DNA of 64,000 bases from Corynebacterium jeikeium (GCF_000738265.1 NZ_JFCQ01000029.1:186001-250000); one strand, 5' to 3'. Positions 46,383 through 54,936 are shown, numbered from the stretch's first letter. The notes: generated by a model from the sequence alone, not told the origin. Numbers and translations: made by a program.

Positions 46383-47047
46383 TACTGCTGTTCTCCGCCG
46401 TTCTGTTCAGCTTCCATCTGCCGCAGCTGTTGCTCCATCTGCTCCTGCAGAGCCGGTGACATCAACACCGGCAGCGCCTGACCAGCCGGGATCGGATCAT
46501 TGCCACGCCGGATAAAGGTACGTGCGACAATCTCTCGGGCGATCAATGCCAGATCCTCGGCCTTGGACTTTTCACCAGCCAACGTCATGCGGAACATCCA
46601 GCGCGGGCCGTTGGCGCCGATGATGCGCATCTGCCCCTCACCAGCGACTGCACAGATTTCCTGGCCCCACGGGCCATCCTCCAGGTGCACTTCCAGCCCG
46701 TCCTTGGTCATGCCCGCCACGGTCTCGTCGATGGTTTCGGCCCACAGGTCGCCGTTGCGAGGCGCAGCGAAAGCTACGGGTGTCAGGCGACCACCGTCAA
46801 CCTGCAAGTGGATCATCTGTGGCCCCTCCGACCCCATCTCCACAATCACTCCACCGCCACGAGGCACTGGAATCACCATGGAACCCAGGTCGAGGGCACC
46901 GGCGGAGAAGTCCGAGAAGTCGAAGTCCTCGAAGTTCACGGTGTCACCGTCAAAGGGACCGAAGTCGTTGTCTTCCTGCCCCTGCTCGGCCACCACCTGC
47001 TCCATCTCTTCAGCGGGGTTGTTGTCCTTCTTCTTGCGCCCAAACAT
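46382..47047 (-). CDS. DUF3710 protein
   Basis: Conserved actinobacterial soluble protein, 221 aa, no signal. It begins MFGRKKKDNNPAEEMEQV; an acidic stretch (FGPFDGDTVNFEDFDFSDF) precedes the DUF3710 core (DLGSMVIPVPRGGGVIVEMG, GPWGQEICAVAGEGQMRIIGANGPRWM). Start taken at the second of two adjacent ATG codons (47045-47047), which has GGAG seven bases upstream; the first ATG or TTG is also possible. It is downstream of dut, as in M. tuberculosis (dut Rv2697c, Rv2696c). Function unknown. Confidence 0.85.
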   Translation of the reverse strand: MFGRKKKDNNPAEEMEQVVAEQGQEDNDFGPFDGDTVNFEDFDFSDFSAGALDLGSMVIPVPRGGGVIVEMGSEGPQMIHLQVDGGRLTPVAFAAPRNGDLWAETIDETVAGMTKDGLEVHLEDGPWGQEICAVAGEGQMRIIGANGPRWMFRMTLAGEKSKAEDLALIAREIVARTFIRRGNDPIPAGQALPVLMSPALQEQMEQQLRQMEAEQNGGEQQ

Positions 47048-47113
47048 CATCAAACTCCGATTCTCTGGATTGGCTTACTTCTGTGACTAGCTTCTTTGTG
47101 TCTTATACGCCGG

Positions 47114-47605
47114 TTATACGCCGGTCGACCCGTACCCGGACGCGCCACGGACGGTCTCCCCCAGGTCGTCGACGCTGTCTACTTCCTCCACGTCGCACAG
47201 GCTCACTTCCTGTACCAACAGCTGCGCGATGCGCTCACCGCGGGCCAGCTCAATCGGCTGCTCGGGATCCAAGTTGATTAGGCATACCTTGATCTCGCCG
47301 CGGTAATCTGCATCGATCGTCCCCGGCGCATTCACGATGGAAAGCCCCTTCTTCAATGCAAGCCCACTGCGCGGGTGCACCAACCCCACAGTCCCTACCG
47401 GCAGCCCGATGGCAATGCCAGTGCCCACCAGCTCCCGGTGCCCCGGGGCAATGGTCACATCCGTCGCTGCGTAAAGGTCGATGCCCGCATCCGTCGGGTG
47501 GGCGCGACGCGGCAAGGGCAGCTCCTTGTCCAACCGGACGATGCGCAGCGGGGCGTCGCTACCACAAGAGCTAGTGCTATCAGTTGCATTCTGCTTAGAG
47601 GTCAC
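47114..47605 (-). CDS. dut: Deoxyuridine 5'-triphosphate nucleotidohydrolase (dUTPase)
   Basis: Hydrolyses dUTP to dUMP, keeping uracil out of DNA and feeding thymidylate synthesis; trimeric, 163 aa. All five motifs are present: DAGIDLYAA (1), HPRSGLALK (2), [11 protein letters not shown] (3), [10 protein letters not shown] (4) and [10 protein letters not shown] (5, C-terminal glycine-rich arm). GTG at 47603-47605 is chosen because there is no ribosome site and TAGTCT lies 8 nt upstream, suggesting a leaderless start; GTG two codons earlier is possible. Divergent from the DUF3093 gene. Confidence 0.95.
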   Translation of the reverse strand: MTSKQNATDSTSSCGSDAPLRIVRLDKELPLPRRAHPTDAGIDLYAATDVTIAPGHRELVGTGIAIGLPVGTVGLVHPRSGLALKKGLSIVNAPGTIDADYRGEIKVCLINLDPEQPIELARGERIAQLLVQEVSLCDVEEVDSVDDLGETVRGASGYGSTGV

Positions 47606-47662
47606 GATCACCAAGACTAACAAGTCAGCGGGCAAAGTTACGATGTCCAAACGCGGTGGGGC

Positions 47663-47668
47663 TAGAAT
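47663..47668 (+). promoter_or_regulatory. Candidate -10 of the DUF3093 gene
   Basis: TAGAAT about 44 nt before the GTG start, giving a leader that carries GGAG eight bases before the start. Confidence 0.45.
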
Positions 47669-47711
47669 TGCTTCACAGCACTAGAAGCGAACAATCAACA
47701 GGAGTTTTCAA

Positions 47712-48197
47712 GTGGCATCGGACAATCAGCAGGAAAAGCTGCTGTATTCGGAGCATCAGCGTGTCCCCCTGGTGTGGTGGCTCTTCGCCGCAGGCGTTGT
47801 GGCAATCATTTCCTGGCAGGCGCAGATGGGCCGACCGATGTGGGCTTTCTACGTCGCCCTGGTTGTTTCCGGAGCGCTGGCCATCTGGGCACTAATCCAC
47901 TTCTCCCGCACCAAAGTGCAGGTCACAGAGGATTCCTCCGGTGAGCGCTGGCTCCACGTCGGACCCGCTAAACTGCCCGCGGAAGTGGTCAGCCGGAGCC
48001 TGGTTATTCCCCCCACCGCTAAGCGCGCCGCCATGGGGCGCCAGCTGGACCCTGCCGCATATGTCGTGCACAAAGGCTGGATCCCAACGATGGCAATGTT
48101 GGTTTTGAACGATCCGGACGATCCCACGCCCTATTGGCTGATTTCCACTAAGGAACCTCAAGAGGTTCTAGAGAAGCTGGGGAGCCCGATCTACTAA
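47712..48197 (+). CDS. DUF3093 membrane protein
   Basis: Conserved actinobacterial membrane protein, 161 aa. Two adjacent transmembrane helices (about 18-36 and 43-62; LVWWLFAAGVVAIISW, AFYVALVVSGALAIWAL) are followed by a soluble domain with LHVGPAKLPAEVVSRSLVIP and an AYVVHKGWIPTMAMLVLND segment typical of DUF3093, ending near STKEPQEVLEKL. GTG start with GGAG upstream. Position beside dut matches M. tuberculosis Rv2698. Function unknown. Confidence 0.85.
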   Translation: MASDNQQEKLLYSEHQRVPLVWWLFAAGVVAIISWQAQMGRPMWAFYVALVVSGALAIWALIHFSRTKVQVTEDSSGERWLHVGPAKLPAEVVSRSLVIPPTAKRAAMGRQLDPAAYVVHKGWIPTMAMLVLNDPDDPTPYWLISTKEPQEVLEKLGSPIY

Positions 48198-48255
48198 CTG
48201 GTTCTTCTGTAAGGGCGATGAGCGCCGTCCTTATAGCTAAGCGCAGAACTGAGCG

Positions 48256-48555
48256 CTATGCGCAGTCCTTACAGATGTACTCGCCGTCACTGACAGTCTC
48301 TGCAATGCAGCTGCGGTGCTGCACCAGGAAGCAGACGCTGCACGTGAACTCGTCGTTTTGACGCGGGATGACAGAACCCGATAGTTCCTCACCGGACAGA
48401 TCCGCCATCGGAACGTCGAAGGGTTCAACGATCTCGCCGTCGTCGGTATCAGAGATAGCTGGCTCGGCCTTTTCCGCCGCTTTCAGCCCCTCCAGAGAGT
48501 CGGTCTCGATGTCGTCTTCGGAACGTCGCCGGGGTGCGTCGTAGTCAGTCGCCAT
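48256..48555 (-). CDS. DUF4193 small zinc-ribbon protein
   Basis: Conserved actinobacterial protein, 99 aa. The first about 65 residues are charged and probably disordered (MATDYDAPRRRSEDDIETDS), and the C terminus holds a four-Cys zinc ribbon: FTCSVCFLVQHRSCI and YICKDCA. Matches M. tuberculosis Rv2699c in sequence type and position. GAAGGATC precedes the ATG. Function unknown; the neighbouring M. tuberculosis cei gene has no counterpart here. Confidence 0.85.
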   Translation of the reverse strand: MATDYDAPRRRSEDDIETDSLEGLKAAEKAEPAISDTDDGEIVEPFDVPMADLSGEELSGSVIPRQNDEFTCSVCFLVQHRSCIAETVSDGEYICKDCA

Positions 48556-48694
48556 GTGGGGATCCTTCGTGATGAACTAGCTGAAAATTGCTTAAATTTG
48601 CTCGCTGTTCGCGGATCGTAGAGCACCAGTACCGCACTTGTCACTTTCACGCGCGGTAGGGGCGACTATTGGGGTACTTCCCCTCCCCCCGCGC

Positions 48695-49702
48695 CTAGTC
48701 CGCAAGCAACTCAGCGAGCTCAACAGCAACGCCGGGTTTAACGGCCATAACCAGCGCTTTTTCTTCCTTCATCACGGCGTAGTCAGGCGCTGCCACAATC
48801 GCCCCCGCCCGCGCTGCAATGAGCGCTCCGGCGGCATGGTCCCACGGCCCCAATCCGTGCTCGAAATACGCATCCACTTCCCCGCTGGCCACGCGGCAGA
48901 GGTCCAACGCGGCCGAACCGATGCGACGGATATCACGCACCCGCGGCAGCAGTCGCGTCAGCCGCTCGGCTTGGCGGCGCCGGTCCTCGGCCACGTAGGA
49001 GAACCCCGTCGCTACCAAAGCGCGGCCCAGGCTCGCTTCAGTCTGCGCCGGAACGACACGCAGCACTTCTTCGCCACCCTCACCAGCGCTGCCAGCTCCG
49101 CTGAGTCGCCGTGCCGGTCCTCCAGCGTGTGCCACGTATGCCTCACCAGCCTTCACATCGACAACCACGCCCGCCATCGGCTGACCATCCACCACCGCGG
49201 CAATACTCACCGCATATGCAGGTACGCCGTAGAGGAAGTTCACGGTTCCATCGATCGGATCTACGATCCACAGAACCTCCCCGCCAGCCCCGCCACCTGC
49301 ACTGTCCCCGTCACTCAGCCCGCTTTCCTCACCAAGTACCCGGGAACCCGGCACTCGCTCCACCAGCTGCTCAAGAATCAGCTTCTCGCTGGCTTGATCT
49401 ACCTCCGTGACGGGGTCCACCTCGGAGGTTTTCGTCCCCAGCACGCCAACGTGACCATGCTCGTCGGCCAGTTCGGCTCGGCGGCGTCGAATAAGAGCAG
49501 CGGCATTCAGCGCCACCTCGAGGGCTACGACCTCTAGCTGGGCAGGGCTCAGGGTTTCTTTATTTATCGACGCCCGATCCTCCCACCCCGTGACGGCTTC
49601 ATCGAAGACGTAAAGCTGCACCTTGCCGGGGCTATCTTTCTGCGTGCTGTTGAGGACGCGTGCTACATCGTGGGCGATGTGGGAACTTTCCATGAGCACC
49701 AC
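48695..49702 (-). CDS. suhB: Inositol-1-monophosphatase family protein (SuhB)
   Basis: Li-sensitive Mg-dependent phosphatase acting on inositol phosphates, relevant to phosphatidylinositol and mycothiol supply, 335 aa. Motifs: GEESGLSDG (metal Glu), WIVDPIDGTVNFLYG (DPIDGT-NF) and GPWDHAAGALIAARAGA (WD-AAG). The family is usually about 270 aa; here about 50 extra N-terminal residues (MESSHIAHDVARVL, VQLYVFDEAVTG) do not look like SuhB and include the in-frame motif copy RASINKE. The start is one of GTG 49702, GTG 49699 or ATG 49693; TATGGC just upstream suggests a leaderless message. Confidence 0.87.
   Translation of the reverse strand: MVLMESSHIAHDVARVLNSTQKDSPGKVQLYVFDEAVTGWEDRASINKETLSPAQLEVVALEVALNAAALIRRRRAELADEHGHVGVLGTKTSEVDPVTEVDQASEKLILEQLVERVPGSRVLGEESGLSDGDSAGGGAGGEVLWIVDPIDGTVNFLYGVPAYAVSIAAVVDGQPMAGVVVDVKAGEAYVAHAGGPARRLSGAGSAGEGGEEVLRVVPAQTEASLGRALVATGFSYVAEDRRRQAERLTRLLPRVRDIRRIGSAALDLCRVASGEVDAYFEHGLGPWDHAAGALIAARAGAIVAAPDYAVMKEEKALVMAVKPGVAVELAELLAD
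49564..49574 (+). repeat. Variant of the recurring motif (TTATCGACGCC), in suhB N-terminal part
   Basis: One mismatch from TTATTGACGCC, preceded by T-rich TTTCTTTA; in frame it encodes R-A-S-I-N-K on the minus strand. Confidence 0.4.
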
Positions 49703-49763
49703 TGTGCCATAATCGCCACCGTAATCACCTCCGACAACTCAGCGGAGTAATGAAGGTTCAAGG

Positions 49764-49769
49764 TAGGGT
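49764..49769 (+). promoter_or_regulatory. -10 box for leaderless ppgK
   Basis: TAGGGT followed by exactly 7 nt and the ATG at 49777; no ribosome site. Confidence 0.55.
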
Positions 49770-49776
49770 TAAGCGC

Positions 49777-50568
49777 ATGACTGAGGATATTTCCAGCCAG
49801 GGTGAACAGCACAAGCAGCAGCTGAGTTTCGGTGTAGATATCGGCGGCTCCGGCGTCAAAGGCGCCGTGGTGGACTTAAACACCGGTGAACTGGTCACCG
49901 AACGCTTCAAGATCCTCACGCCGAAGCCCTCTACCCCGGATGCGGTGGCAGAGGTCGTACGCAAGCTCATGGACATGGCAGAGTGGGACGGCCCAGTAGG
50001 CGTGACAGTCCCGGCCGTCGTGAAGAACCAGCGCGCCCGCACTGCAGCCAATATCGATAAGTCTTGGATCGACACCGACCTGCAAGAGCTGTTCAAGCAC
50101 CACCTCGGGGAACGCGAAATCGCAGTGCTGAACGACGCTGACGCAGCCGGCCTGGCAGAGGTTGAGTACGGAGAGGCCAGCGCCAAGGAGGGAGCGGTGC
50201 TGATGCTGACCTTCGGCACCGGAATTGGGTCTGCGATGCTGTGCGACGGCCACCTCTTCCCCAACTCCGAGCTGGGGCACCTTCCCTACGACAAGAACGG
50301 CGATGTGGAGTGGTACGCAAGTTCCGCGGCCAAGGATCGCGAAGAGCTGTCTTACAAGAAGTGGGCTGCGCGCGTGGACGAGGTTCTGCACGCTTACAGT
50401 GCGCTGTTTAGCCCCCAGCGCTACATCGTCGGCGGTGGTATCTCCCGCAAGGCAGACAAGTGGGTGCCTTTGCTGACCGTCGAGCAAGAAGTTATTCCCG
50501 CCAAGCTTCGCAACCAGGCAGGCATCATCGGCGCCGCCATGGCCGTGCGGGACGGAATCAAACCATAG
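49777..50568 (+). CDS. ppgK: Polyphosphate glucokinase
   Basis: ROK-family kinase that phosphorylates glucose with polyphosphate (or ATP), 263 aa. [15 protein letters not shown] is the phosphate 1 motif, [16 protein letters not shown] phosphate 2, [11 protein letters not shown] follows, and the C-terminal [14 protein letters not shown] segment is typical of PpgK. The actinobacterial order suhB-ppgK-sigA (Rv2701c-Rv2703) is retained. The ATG at 49777 is chosen on a leaderless promoter; an in-frame ATG 27 bases earlier lies upstream of the -10. Confidence 0.94.
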   Translation: MTEDISSQGEQHKQQLSFGVDIGGSGVKGAVVDLNTGELVTERFKILTPKPSTPDAVAEVVRKLMDMAEWDGPVGVTVPAVVKNQRARTAANIDKSWIDTDLQELFKHHLGEREIAVLNDADAAGLAEVEYGEASAKEGAVLMLTFGTGIGSAMLCDGHLFPNSELGHLPYDKNGDVEWYASSAAKDREELSYKKWAARVDEVLHAYSALFSPQRYIVGGGISRKADKWVPLLTVEQEVIPAKLRNQAGIIGAAMAVRDGIKP

Positions 50569-50609
50569 AAAGACCGGGGACCCTTGGCACACGTGCCGAT
50601 TTTTTGAGT

Positions 50610-50615
50610 TATAAT
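50610..50615 (+). promoter_or_regulatory. sigA: -10 of the sigA promoter
   Basis: Consensus TATAAT 153 nt before the sigA GTG. No good -35 at 17 bp; a GGCAC-AC-GTGCC palindrome (50586-50597) sits in that area. The predicted start near 50622 leaves a leader of about 145 nt. Confidence 0.65.
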
Positions 50616-50636
50616 GGGCGGTCGATTCCCAGAATA

Positions 50637-50743
50637 GGGGTTCGCAGAACCCCCTAGACCAATGGTTGCGGGCGTGCCGTAACCTGGTGCAATCCAATTC
50701 CCTACAGGAATGTGGCCACCACATGCGGCCATTCGTTGCACCA
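50637..50743 (+). promoter_or_regulatory. Highly structured sigA leader RNA (two hairpins plus three-way junction)
   Basis: In order: GGGGTTC-gca-GAACCCC (50637-50653); GGTTGCGG-gcgtg-CCGTAACC (50664-50684, one G-U pair); then, immediately, stem TGGTGCAA (50685-50692) with TTGCACCA (50736-50743) enclosing ATTCC-ctaca-GGAAT (50697-50711) and TGGCC-N9-GGCCA (50713-50731). The junction ends 12 nt before the ribosome site GAAAGGG. It looks like a cis-regulatory RNA; no known class was recognised. Confidence 0.6.
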
Positions 50744-50767
50744 TGCACTACGAGCGAAAGGGCTTCC

Positions 50768-52447
50768 GTGGCAGCGAACGACTCGACCACCACCGGCGAT
50801 GACGCACAGGGTGTTGTGCGTAAGGTAGCAAAAAAGACGGCAGCGAAGAAGACTGCCCGCAAGGTGGCAAAGAAGTCGACGGCCGCGAAGAAGACTGCAG
50901 CTAAGAAGGTTGCACCCAAGGCAGCCACGTCGAACGACGTGGCTACGACCAATGCGGTTGAGGAGCAGGCGTCCACTCCCGTGAAGAAGGCGGCGAAGAA
51001 GACCGCTAAGAAGACGGCGAAGAAGACTGCGAAGAAGGTGGCCAAGAAGGCTGCCAAGAAGGCCGCGAAAAAGACTGCGAAGAAGACCACCCGCAAGGCC
51101 ACGAAGAAGGCAACCACCAAGCGGGGAACCAAGGCAGCGAAGGCCGCCGCAGAGGCCGCTGAAGTCGCTGAGGAAACGACGAAGGCAACTGCCGCGCAGG
51201 TCGAGGGCAAGGACAACGACGCTGACGTTGATAACGACGACTTCGACCGCGACCCGGACGACCTCGATGACATCGATAACCTGGACGACGATCTCGACGA
51301 CCTGGACGATCTCGATGATCTGGACGACGACCTCGACGATGACGATGACTTGGAAGATGACGACCTCGACGATGATCTAGAGGACGACGATCTGAACGAG
51401 GACGACGAAGATTCCGATGACGATGACTCGGATGACGACGAGGAAGAGAAGAACGACGGTAGCTTCGTCTGGGACGAGGATGAATCCGCCGCGCTGCGCC
51501 AGGCCCGGAAGGACGCGGAGCTTACCGCCTCTGCGGACTCCGTCCGTGCGTACCTGAAGCAGATCGGCAAGGTAGCCCTGCTGAATGCAGAGCAGGAGGT
51601 CTCCCTCGCCAAGCGAATTGAGGCCGGCCTCTACGCCGCCTACCGCCTGCAGGAGATCAAGGAGTCGGGTGAGAAGCTCTCCCCAATGAACCGCCGCGAT
51701 CTCCGCGAGATCGACCGCGATGGTCGCCGTGCAAAGAATCACCTGTTGGAGGCCAACCTGCGACTGGTGGTTTCCCTTGCGAAGCGCTACACCGGCCGCG
51801 GCATGGCCTTCCTGGACCTCATCCAGGAAGGCAACCTGGGTCTGATCCGTGCGGTGGAGAAGTTCGACTACGTCAAGGGCTACAAGTTCTCCACGTACGC
51901 CACCTGGTGGATCCGCCAGGCCATCACCCGCGCAATGGCGGACCAGGCTCGCACCATCCGCATTCCGGTACACATGGTGGAGGTCATCAACAAACTGGGC
52001 CGCATCCAGCGCGAGCTGCTGCAGGATCTGGGCCGCGAGCCCACCCCCGAAGAGCTGGCCCGCGAAATGGATATCACCGTGGACAAGGTGCTGGAGATCC
52101 AGCAGTACGCCCGCGAACCGATCTCCCTGGATCAGACCATCGGCGACGAGGGCGATTCCCAGCTGGGCGACTTCATCGAGGATTCGGAGGCCGTCGTGGC
52201 CGTCGATGCGGTTTCGTTCACCCTGCTGCAGGATCAGCTGCAGGACGTCTTGCACACCCTGTCCGAGCGTGAGGCTGGTGTGGTGAAGCTGCGCTTCGGC
52301 CTGACCGACGGCATGCCACGCACTTTAGACGAGATTGGCCAGGTCTACGGCGTCACGCGTGAGCGCATCCGCCAGATCGAGTCCAAGACGATGTCGAAGT
52401 TGCGCCACCCGTCGCGCTCCCAGGTTCTGCGCGACTACCTGGACTAG
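50768..52447 (+). CDS. sigA: Principal RNA polymerase sigma factor SigA
   Basis: Housekeeping sigma-70 factor, 559 aa. Residues about 15-130 are a histone-H1-like Lys/Ala/Thr repeat ([14 protein letters not shown]), about 160-235 an almost pure Asp/Glu/Leu block ([15 protein letters not shown]). The conserved part follows: region 1.2 ([17 protein letters not shown]), 2.1-2.4 ([37 protein letters not shown]), 3 ([18 protein letters not shown]) and 4.2 helix-turn-helix ([20 protein letters not shown]), ending QVLRDYLD. Start GTG at 50768 with GAAAGGG five bases upstream; earlier in-frame sequence belongs to the leader. M. tuberculosis SigA has a milder version of the same N terminus. Confidence 0.97.
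   Translation: MAANDSTTTGDDAQGVVRKVAKKTAAKKTARKVAKKSTAAKKTAAKKVAPKAATSNDVATTNAVEEQASTPVKKAAKKTAKKTAKKTAKKVAKKAAKKAAKKTAKKTTRKATKKATTKRGTKAAKAAAEAAEVAEETTKATAAQVEGKDNDADVDNDDFDRDPDDLDDIDNLDDDLDDLDDLDDLDDDLDDDDDLEDDDLDDDLEDDDLNEDDEDSDDDDSDDDEEEKNDGSFVWDEDESAALRQARKDAELTASADSVRAYLKQIGKVALLNAEQEVSLAKRIEAGLYAAYRLQEIKESGEKLSPMNRRDLREIDRDGRRAKNHLLEANLRLVVSLAKRYTGRGMAFLDLIQEGNLGLIRAVEKFDYVKGYKFSTYATWWIRQAITRAMADQARTIRIPVHMVEVINKLGRIQRELLQDLGREPTPEELAREMDITVDKVLEIQQYAREPISLDQTIGDEGDSQLGDFIEDSEAVVAVDAVSFTLLQDQLQDVLHTLSEREAGVVKLRFGLTDGMPRTLDEIGQVYGVTRERIRQIESKTMSKLRHPSRSQVLRDYLD
50817..51440. repeat. Low-complexity coding repeats in sigA
   Basis: First part: AAGAAGACNGC-type codon repeats (Lys-Lys-Thr-Ala). 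Second part: GAC/GAT-rich repeats (Asp-Asp-Leu-Asp). Both are prone to slippage, so length may differ between strains. Confidence 0.85.
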
Positions 52448-52469
52448 TCCAGATCTCGGCGCCTCGCGG

Positions 52470-52847
52470 CTACTTGTTCTGGTTGTTCTTCACGCAGTCG
52501 GAGAACTCCGTGCCGCGGAGGGTTTCGCACCCCTCGATGCTCTTCATCGCGGCCTGTGTGAAGAAGATCGCCATAGCCATCGAAATCACCGCCAGAACCA
52601 GGCCAATGATTGCGTAGCTGCGCTGCGTTCCCTGGCGGTTCGCCCTGATCACAGCAATTATTCCCACCACAATGGCCACCGCAGCCACGACCACGCCAAC
52701 CAGGGGGAAGATAGCTGCGGGGATCGCCAGTATGCCAACAAGCAGCGCCGCCAAGCTCACCCCGCCGACGGCGCGGGGTTGTATCTTTTGGCGCTCAATC
52801 TTCTGCGCATGGGACTTGTCCAGATCGGTGTAATCTTCCCGAGCCAC
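52470..52847 (-). CDS. Small DUF4190-like membrane protein
   Basis: Membrane protein of 125 aa, function unknown. A polar N terminus (MAREDYTDLDKSHAQKIERQ) is followed by three hydrophobic segments (about 28-46, 47-66 and 77-97) with a short basic loop IRANRQGTQRS, the layout of DUF4190 proteins, and a C-terminal extracytoplasmic tail with two Cys residues (EGCETLRGTEFSDC) that could form a disulfide. GTG start (52845-52847) with AAAGGCAGG upstream. Convergent with sigA. Confidence 0.7.
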   Translation of the reverse strand: MAREDYTDLDKSHAQKIERQKIQPRAVGGVSLAALLVGILAIPAAIFPLVGVVVAAVAIVVGIIAVIRANRQGTQRSYAIIGLVLAVISMAMAIFFTQAAMKSIEGCETLRGTEFSDCVKNNQNK

Positions 52848-52932
52848 GTGGCCTGCCTTTCAGTGCCCTTTTTTCACAGCCCTATTTCAGGGCTCTAGTG
52901 CCTATTGCCTTCGACGGTGTACATGCTAAGTC

Positions 52933-54651
52933 CTACCAGTCTCTCAGATAGGCGATGCGATCCCGTAATTGCTGTGCGGTACACAGCGCCGTGGCCGGAC
53001 CACCGCAGTTTCGCCGGGCATCGTTGTGAATCTGCCCGTGAGGCTTTCCTGTCCGAGCCGACTTCATCGACACTAGCGCATTCAATTCCTTCCGCAGCGC
53101 GGGAATTTCCTCGCTGGCCACACGCTTGTTCCGCAGATCAGCGCCACTGCCTTCGGGCGCGGGGTTCTGCTTCTCCTGCTTGCGGCGCTGTTCCTCTTCC
53201 TTCGCCCGGGCATCCAATTGCTCGGCTTGGCGCTGGCGCAACAACGTACGCATCTGGTCGGCGTCCAAAAGACCGGGAAGGCCAAGGTAGGCCTGCTCCT
53301 CGTCCGATCCGCTCAGCGTCGCAGTGCCGTAGGTCGATCCGTCGAAAATCAGACTGTCGAGTTCGGCCTCGGCGCCGACCGACTCATAGCCTTTATCCTC
53401 TTCGGGCTCGTTCTTTTCCTGGTTGGCCTGCTGCAGCAGCTCGTCGTCCCAGCCTTCGTTCGGCCGATCTGGCTTGCCGAGCACGTGGTTGCGCTGCTGC
53501 TCCATCTTCGACGCCAACTCAAGCAGGACCGACACGCTAGGCAGGAAGATGGACGCCGACTCTCCCGGCCGCCGCGAACGCACGAAACGGCCAATAGCCT
53601 GGGCGAAGAACAGTGGTGTGGAGGACGACGTCGCGTACACGCCCACGGCCAGGCGCGGAACGTCCACGCCCTCGGACACCATGCGCACGGCCACCATCCA
53701 CTCGTCAGTGCTGGCGGAGAACTCCTTGATACGCTCCGAGGCGCCGGCCTCGTCAGAGAGCACGACTGTGACGGGGGTGTTGCTGATCCGTTCGAGGATC
53801 TTCGCGTAGGCGCGGGCTGTCGTCTTGTCGGTGGCGATCACCAACCCGCCCGCGTCCGGGGTTGTCTCCCGCAGCTGCTGCAGACGTGTCTGCGCCGCAT
53901 TCAGCACTGCGGGGATCCAGTCGCCCTTGGGGTCCAGTGCGGTGCGCCAGGCACGAGCGGTCTGTTCAGCGTTCAGCGGCTCCCCCAGGCGAGCCTCGAA
54001 CTCCTCACCGGCAGAGTTACGCCACCGCGCCTGCCCGGAATACGCCAGGAACACCACGGGGCGCACCACGCCGTCCTTCAATGCGTCCGCGTAACCGTAG
54101 GTGTAGTCGGCGGAGGAAACCAGCGCGCCGTCGGCGCCCTCCACGGCCTCGTAACGCACAAACGGTATCTGCGAATCGTCGGAACGGAACGGCGTACCCG
54201 TGAGCGCCAGGCGCCGCTCGACGTGCGCATAGGCCATCCGCACGCCGTCACCCCAGCTCTTCGCGTCGCCGGCATGGTGAATCTCGTCAAGGATCACCAA
54301 CGTCTTCTTCGCGGTCGCGACCTGGTAGTGCTTGGTGGGCTTCATTCCCACCTGGGCATAGGTCACGCACACTCCGTCGTAGGAGTTGTTGAACGGTGAG
54401 GAGTTCGTGAACTCAGCGTCGAGCGCAATCCCCTGCCCCGCTGCGGACTGTGCCCACTGCACCTTCAGGTGCTCTGTGGGCACAACGATGATCAGCCGGT
54501 CAACCGTGCGGGTGTCTAACAGCAGCCGCGCGATCGTCAGGGCGAAAGTCGTCTTACCCGCTCCCGGGGTTGCCACCGCCAGGAAGTCCTGCGGGCTGGT
54601 CTCGACGTATTTGTTCAGTGCCTCCTGCTGCCATAGGCGGAGGTGCTTCAC
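52933..54651 (-). CDS. SF2 DEAD/DEAH-type helicase
   Basis: Predicted ATP-dependent nucleic-acid helicase, 572 aa. Walker A VATPGAGKTTFAL (about 30), motif Ia PTEHLKVQW, DEAH-like LVILDEIHHAGD, motif III LTGTPFRSD, motif V EGVDVPRLAVGVYAT and motif VI QAIGRFVRSRRPGE. The C-terminal 200 residues are charged and partly coiled (RQAEQLDARAKEEEQRRKQEK), ending in a family-specific domain with Cys/His (NDARRNCGGP). The GTG start (54649-54651) overlaps the DUF3039 stop (GTGA), so translation is coupled. Type resembles UvsW/RadD-like helicases; substrate unknown. Confidence 0.87.
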   Translation of the reverse strand: MKHLRLWQQEALNKYVETSPQDFLAVATPGAGKTTFALTIARLLLDTRTVDRLIIVVPTEHLKVQWAQSAAGQGIALDAEFTNSSPFNNSYDGVCVTYAQVGMKPTKHYQVATAKKTLVILDEIHHAGDAKSWGDGVRMAYAHVERRLALTGTPFRSDDSQIPFVRYEAVEGADGALVSSADYTYGYADALKDGVVRPVVFLAYSGQARWRNSAGEEFEARLGEPLNAEQTARAWRTALDPKGDWIPAVLNAAQTRLQQLRETTPDAGGLVIATDKTTARAYAKILERISNTPVTVVLSDEAGASERIKEFSASTDEWMVAVRMVSEGVDVPRLAVGVYATSSSTPLFFAQAIGRFVRSRRPGESASIFLPSVSVLLELASKMEQQRNHVLGKPDRPNEGWDDELLQQANQEKNEPEEDKGYESVGAEAELDSLIFDGSTYGTATLSGSDEEQAYLGLPGLLDADQMRTLLRQRQAEQLDARAKEEEQRRKQEKQNPAPEGSGADLRNKRVASEEIPALRKELNALVSMKSARTGKPHGQIHNDARRNCGGPATALCTAQQLRDRIAYLRDW

Positions 54652-54890
54652 TTCTTGCGCAGCCCCTTGTAGATCTGCTCGCAATCCGGGCAGACGGGCG
54701 ACCCCGGCTTCGCCTGCTTGCGCACGGGGAAGGTCTCACCGCACAGTGCCACGACAAGCTTGCCCATCACGGCGGATTCGACGATCTGGTCCTTCTTTAC
54801 GTAGTGGAAGAACTTCGGTACATCGTCATCCGTCGTCGAGTCTGTGTTGACTTCGGGGCGTTCAATCGTTGTCGTACTTGGGTTACTCAC
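54648..54890 (-). CDS. DUF3039 small Cys-containing protein
   Basis: Conserved actinobacterial protein, 80 aa. A disordered polar N terminus (SNPSTTTIERPEVNTDS) is followed by a compact domain FHYVKKDQIVESAVMGKLVVALCGETF-like with three Cys (ALCGETF, PVCPDCEQIY) that suggest a zinc site completed by the His of FFHY. Start GTG at 54888-54890. The stop overlaps the helicase start, so the two proteins are probably made together and may work together; function unknown. Confidence 0.8.
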   Translation of the reverse strand: MSNPSTTTIERPEVNTDSTTDDDVPKFFHYVKKDQIVESAVMGKLVVALCGETFPVRKQAKPGSPVCPDCEQIYKGLRKK

Positions 54891-54936
54891 AGTTCACCAT
54901 CATGCCCCTGAATCTGCCTGTTTTCCAGCCGCGTAC

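Noticed and set aside
50583..50608. Rho-independent terminator of ppgK (GGCACACGTGCC then T6)
   Set aside because: The stem is at most four or five base pairs with a two-to-four base loop; it may contribute, but it is too weak to call and overlaps the sigA promoter.
50666..50767. In-frame N-terminal extension of SigA from 50666
   Set aside because: It lies within the folded leader; GTG at 50768 has GAAAGGG at good spacing and begins the natural SigA N terminus.
49876..51612. 578-codon minus-strand frame across ppgK and sigA
   Set aside because: Ser/Phe-rich shadow of the Lys and Asp repeats; both + strand genes are certain.
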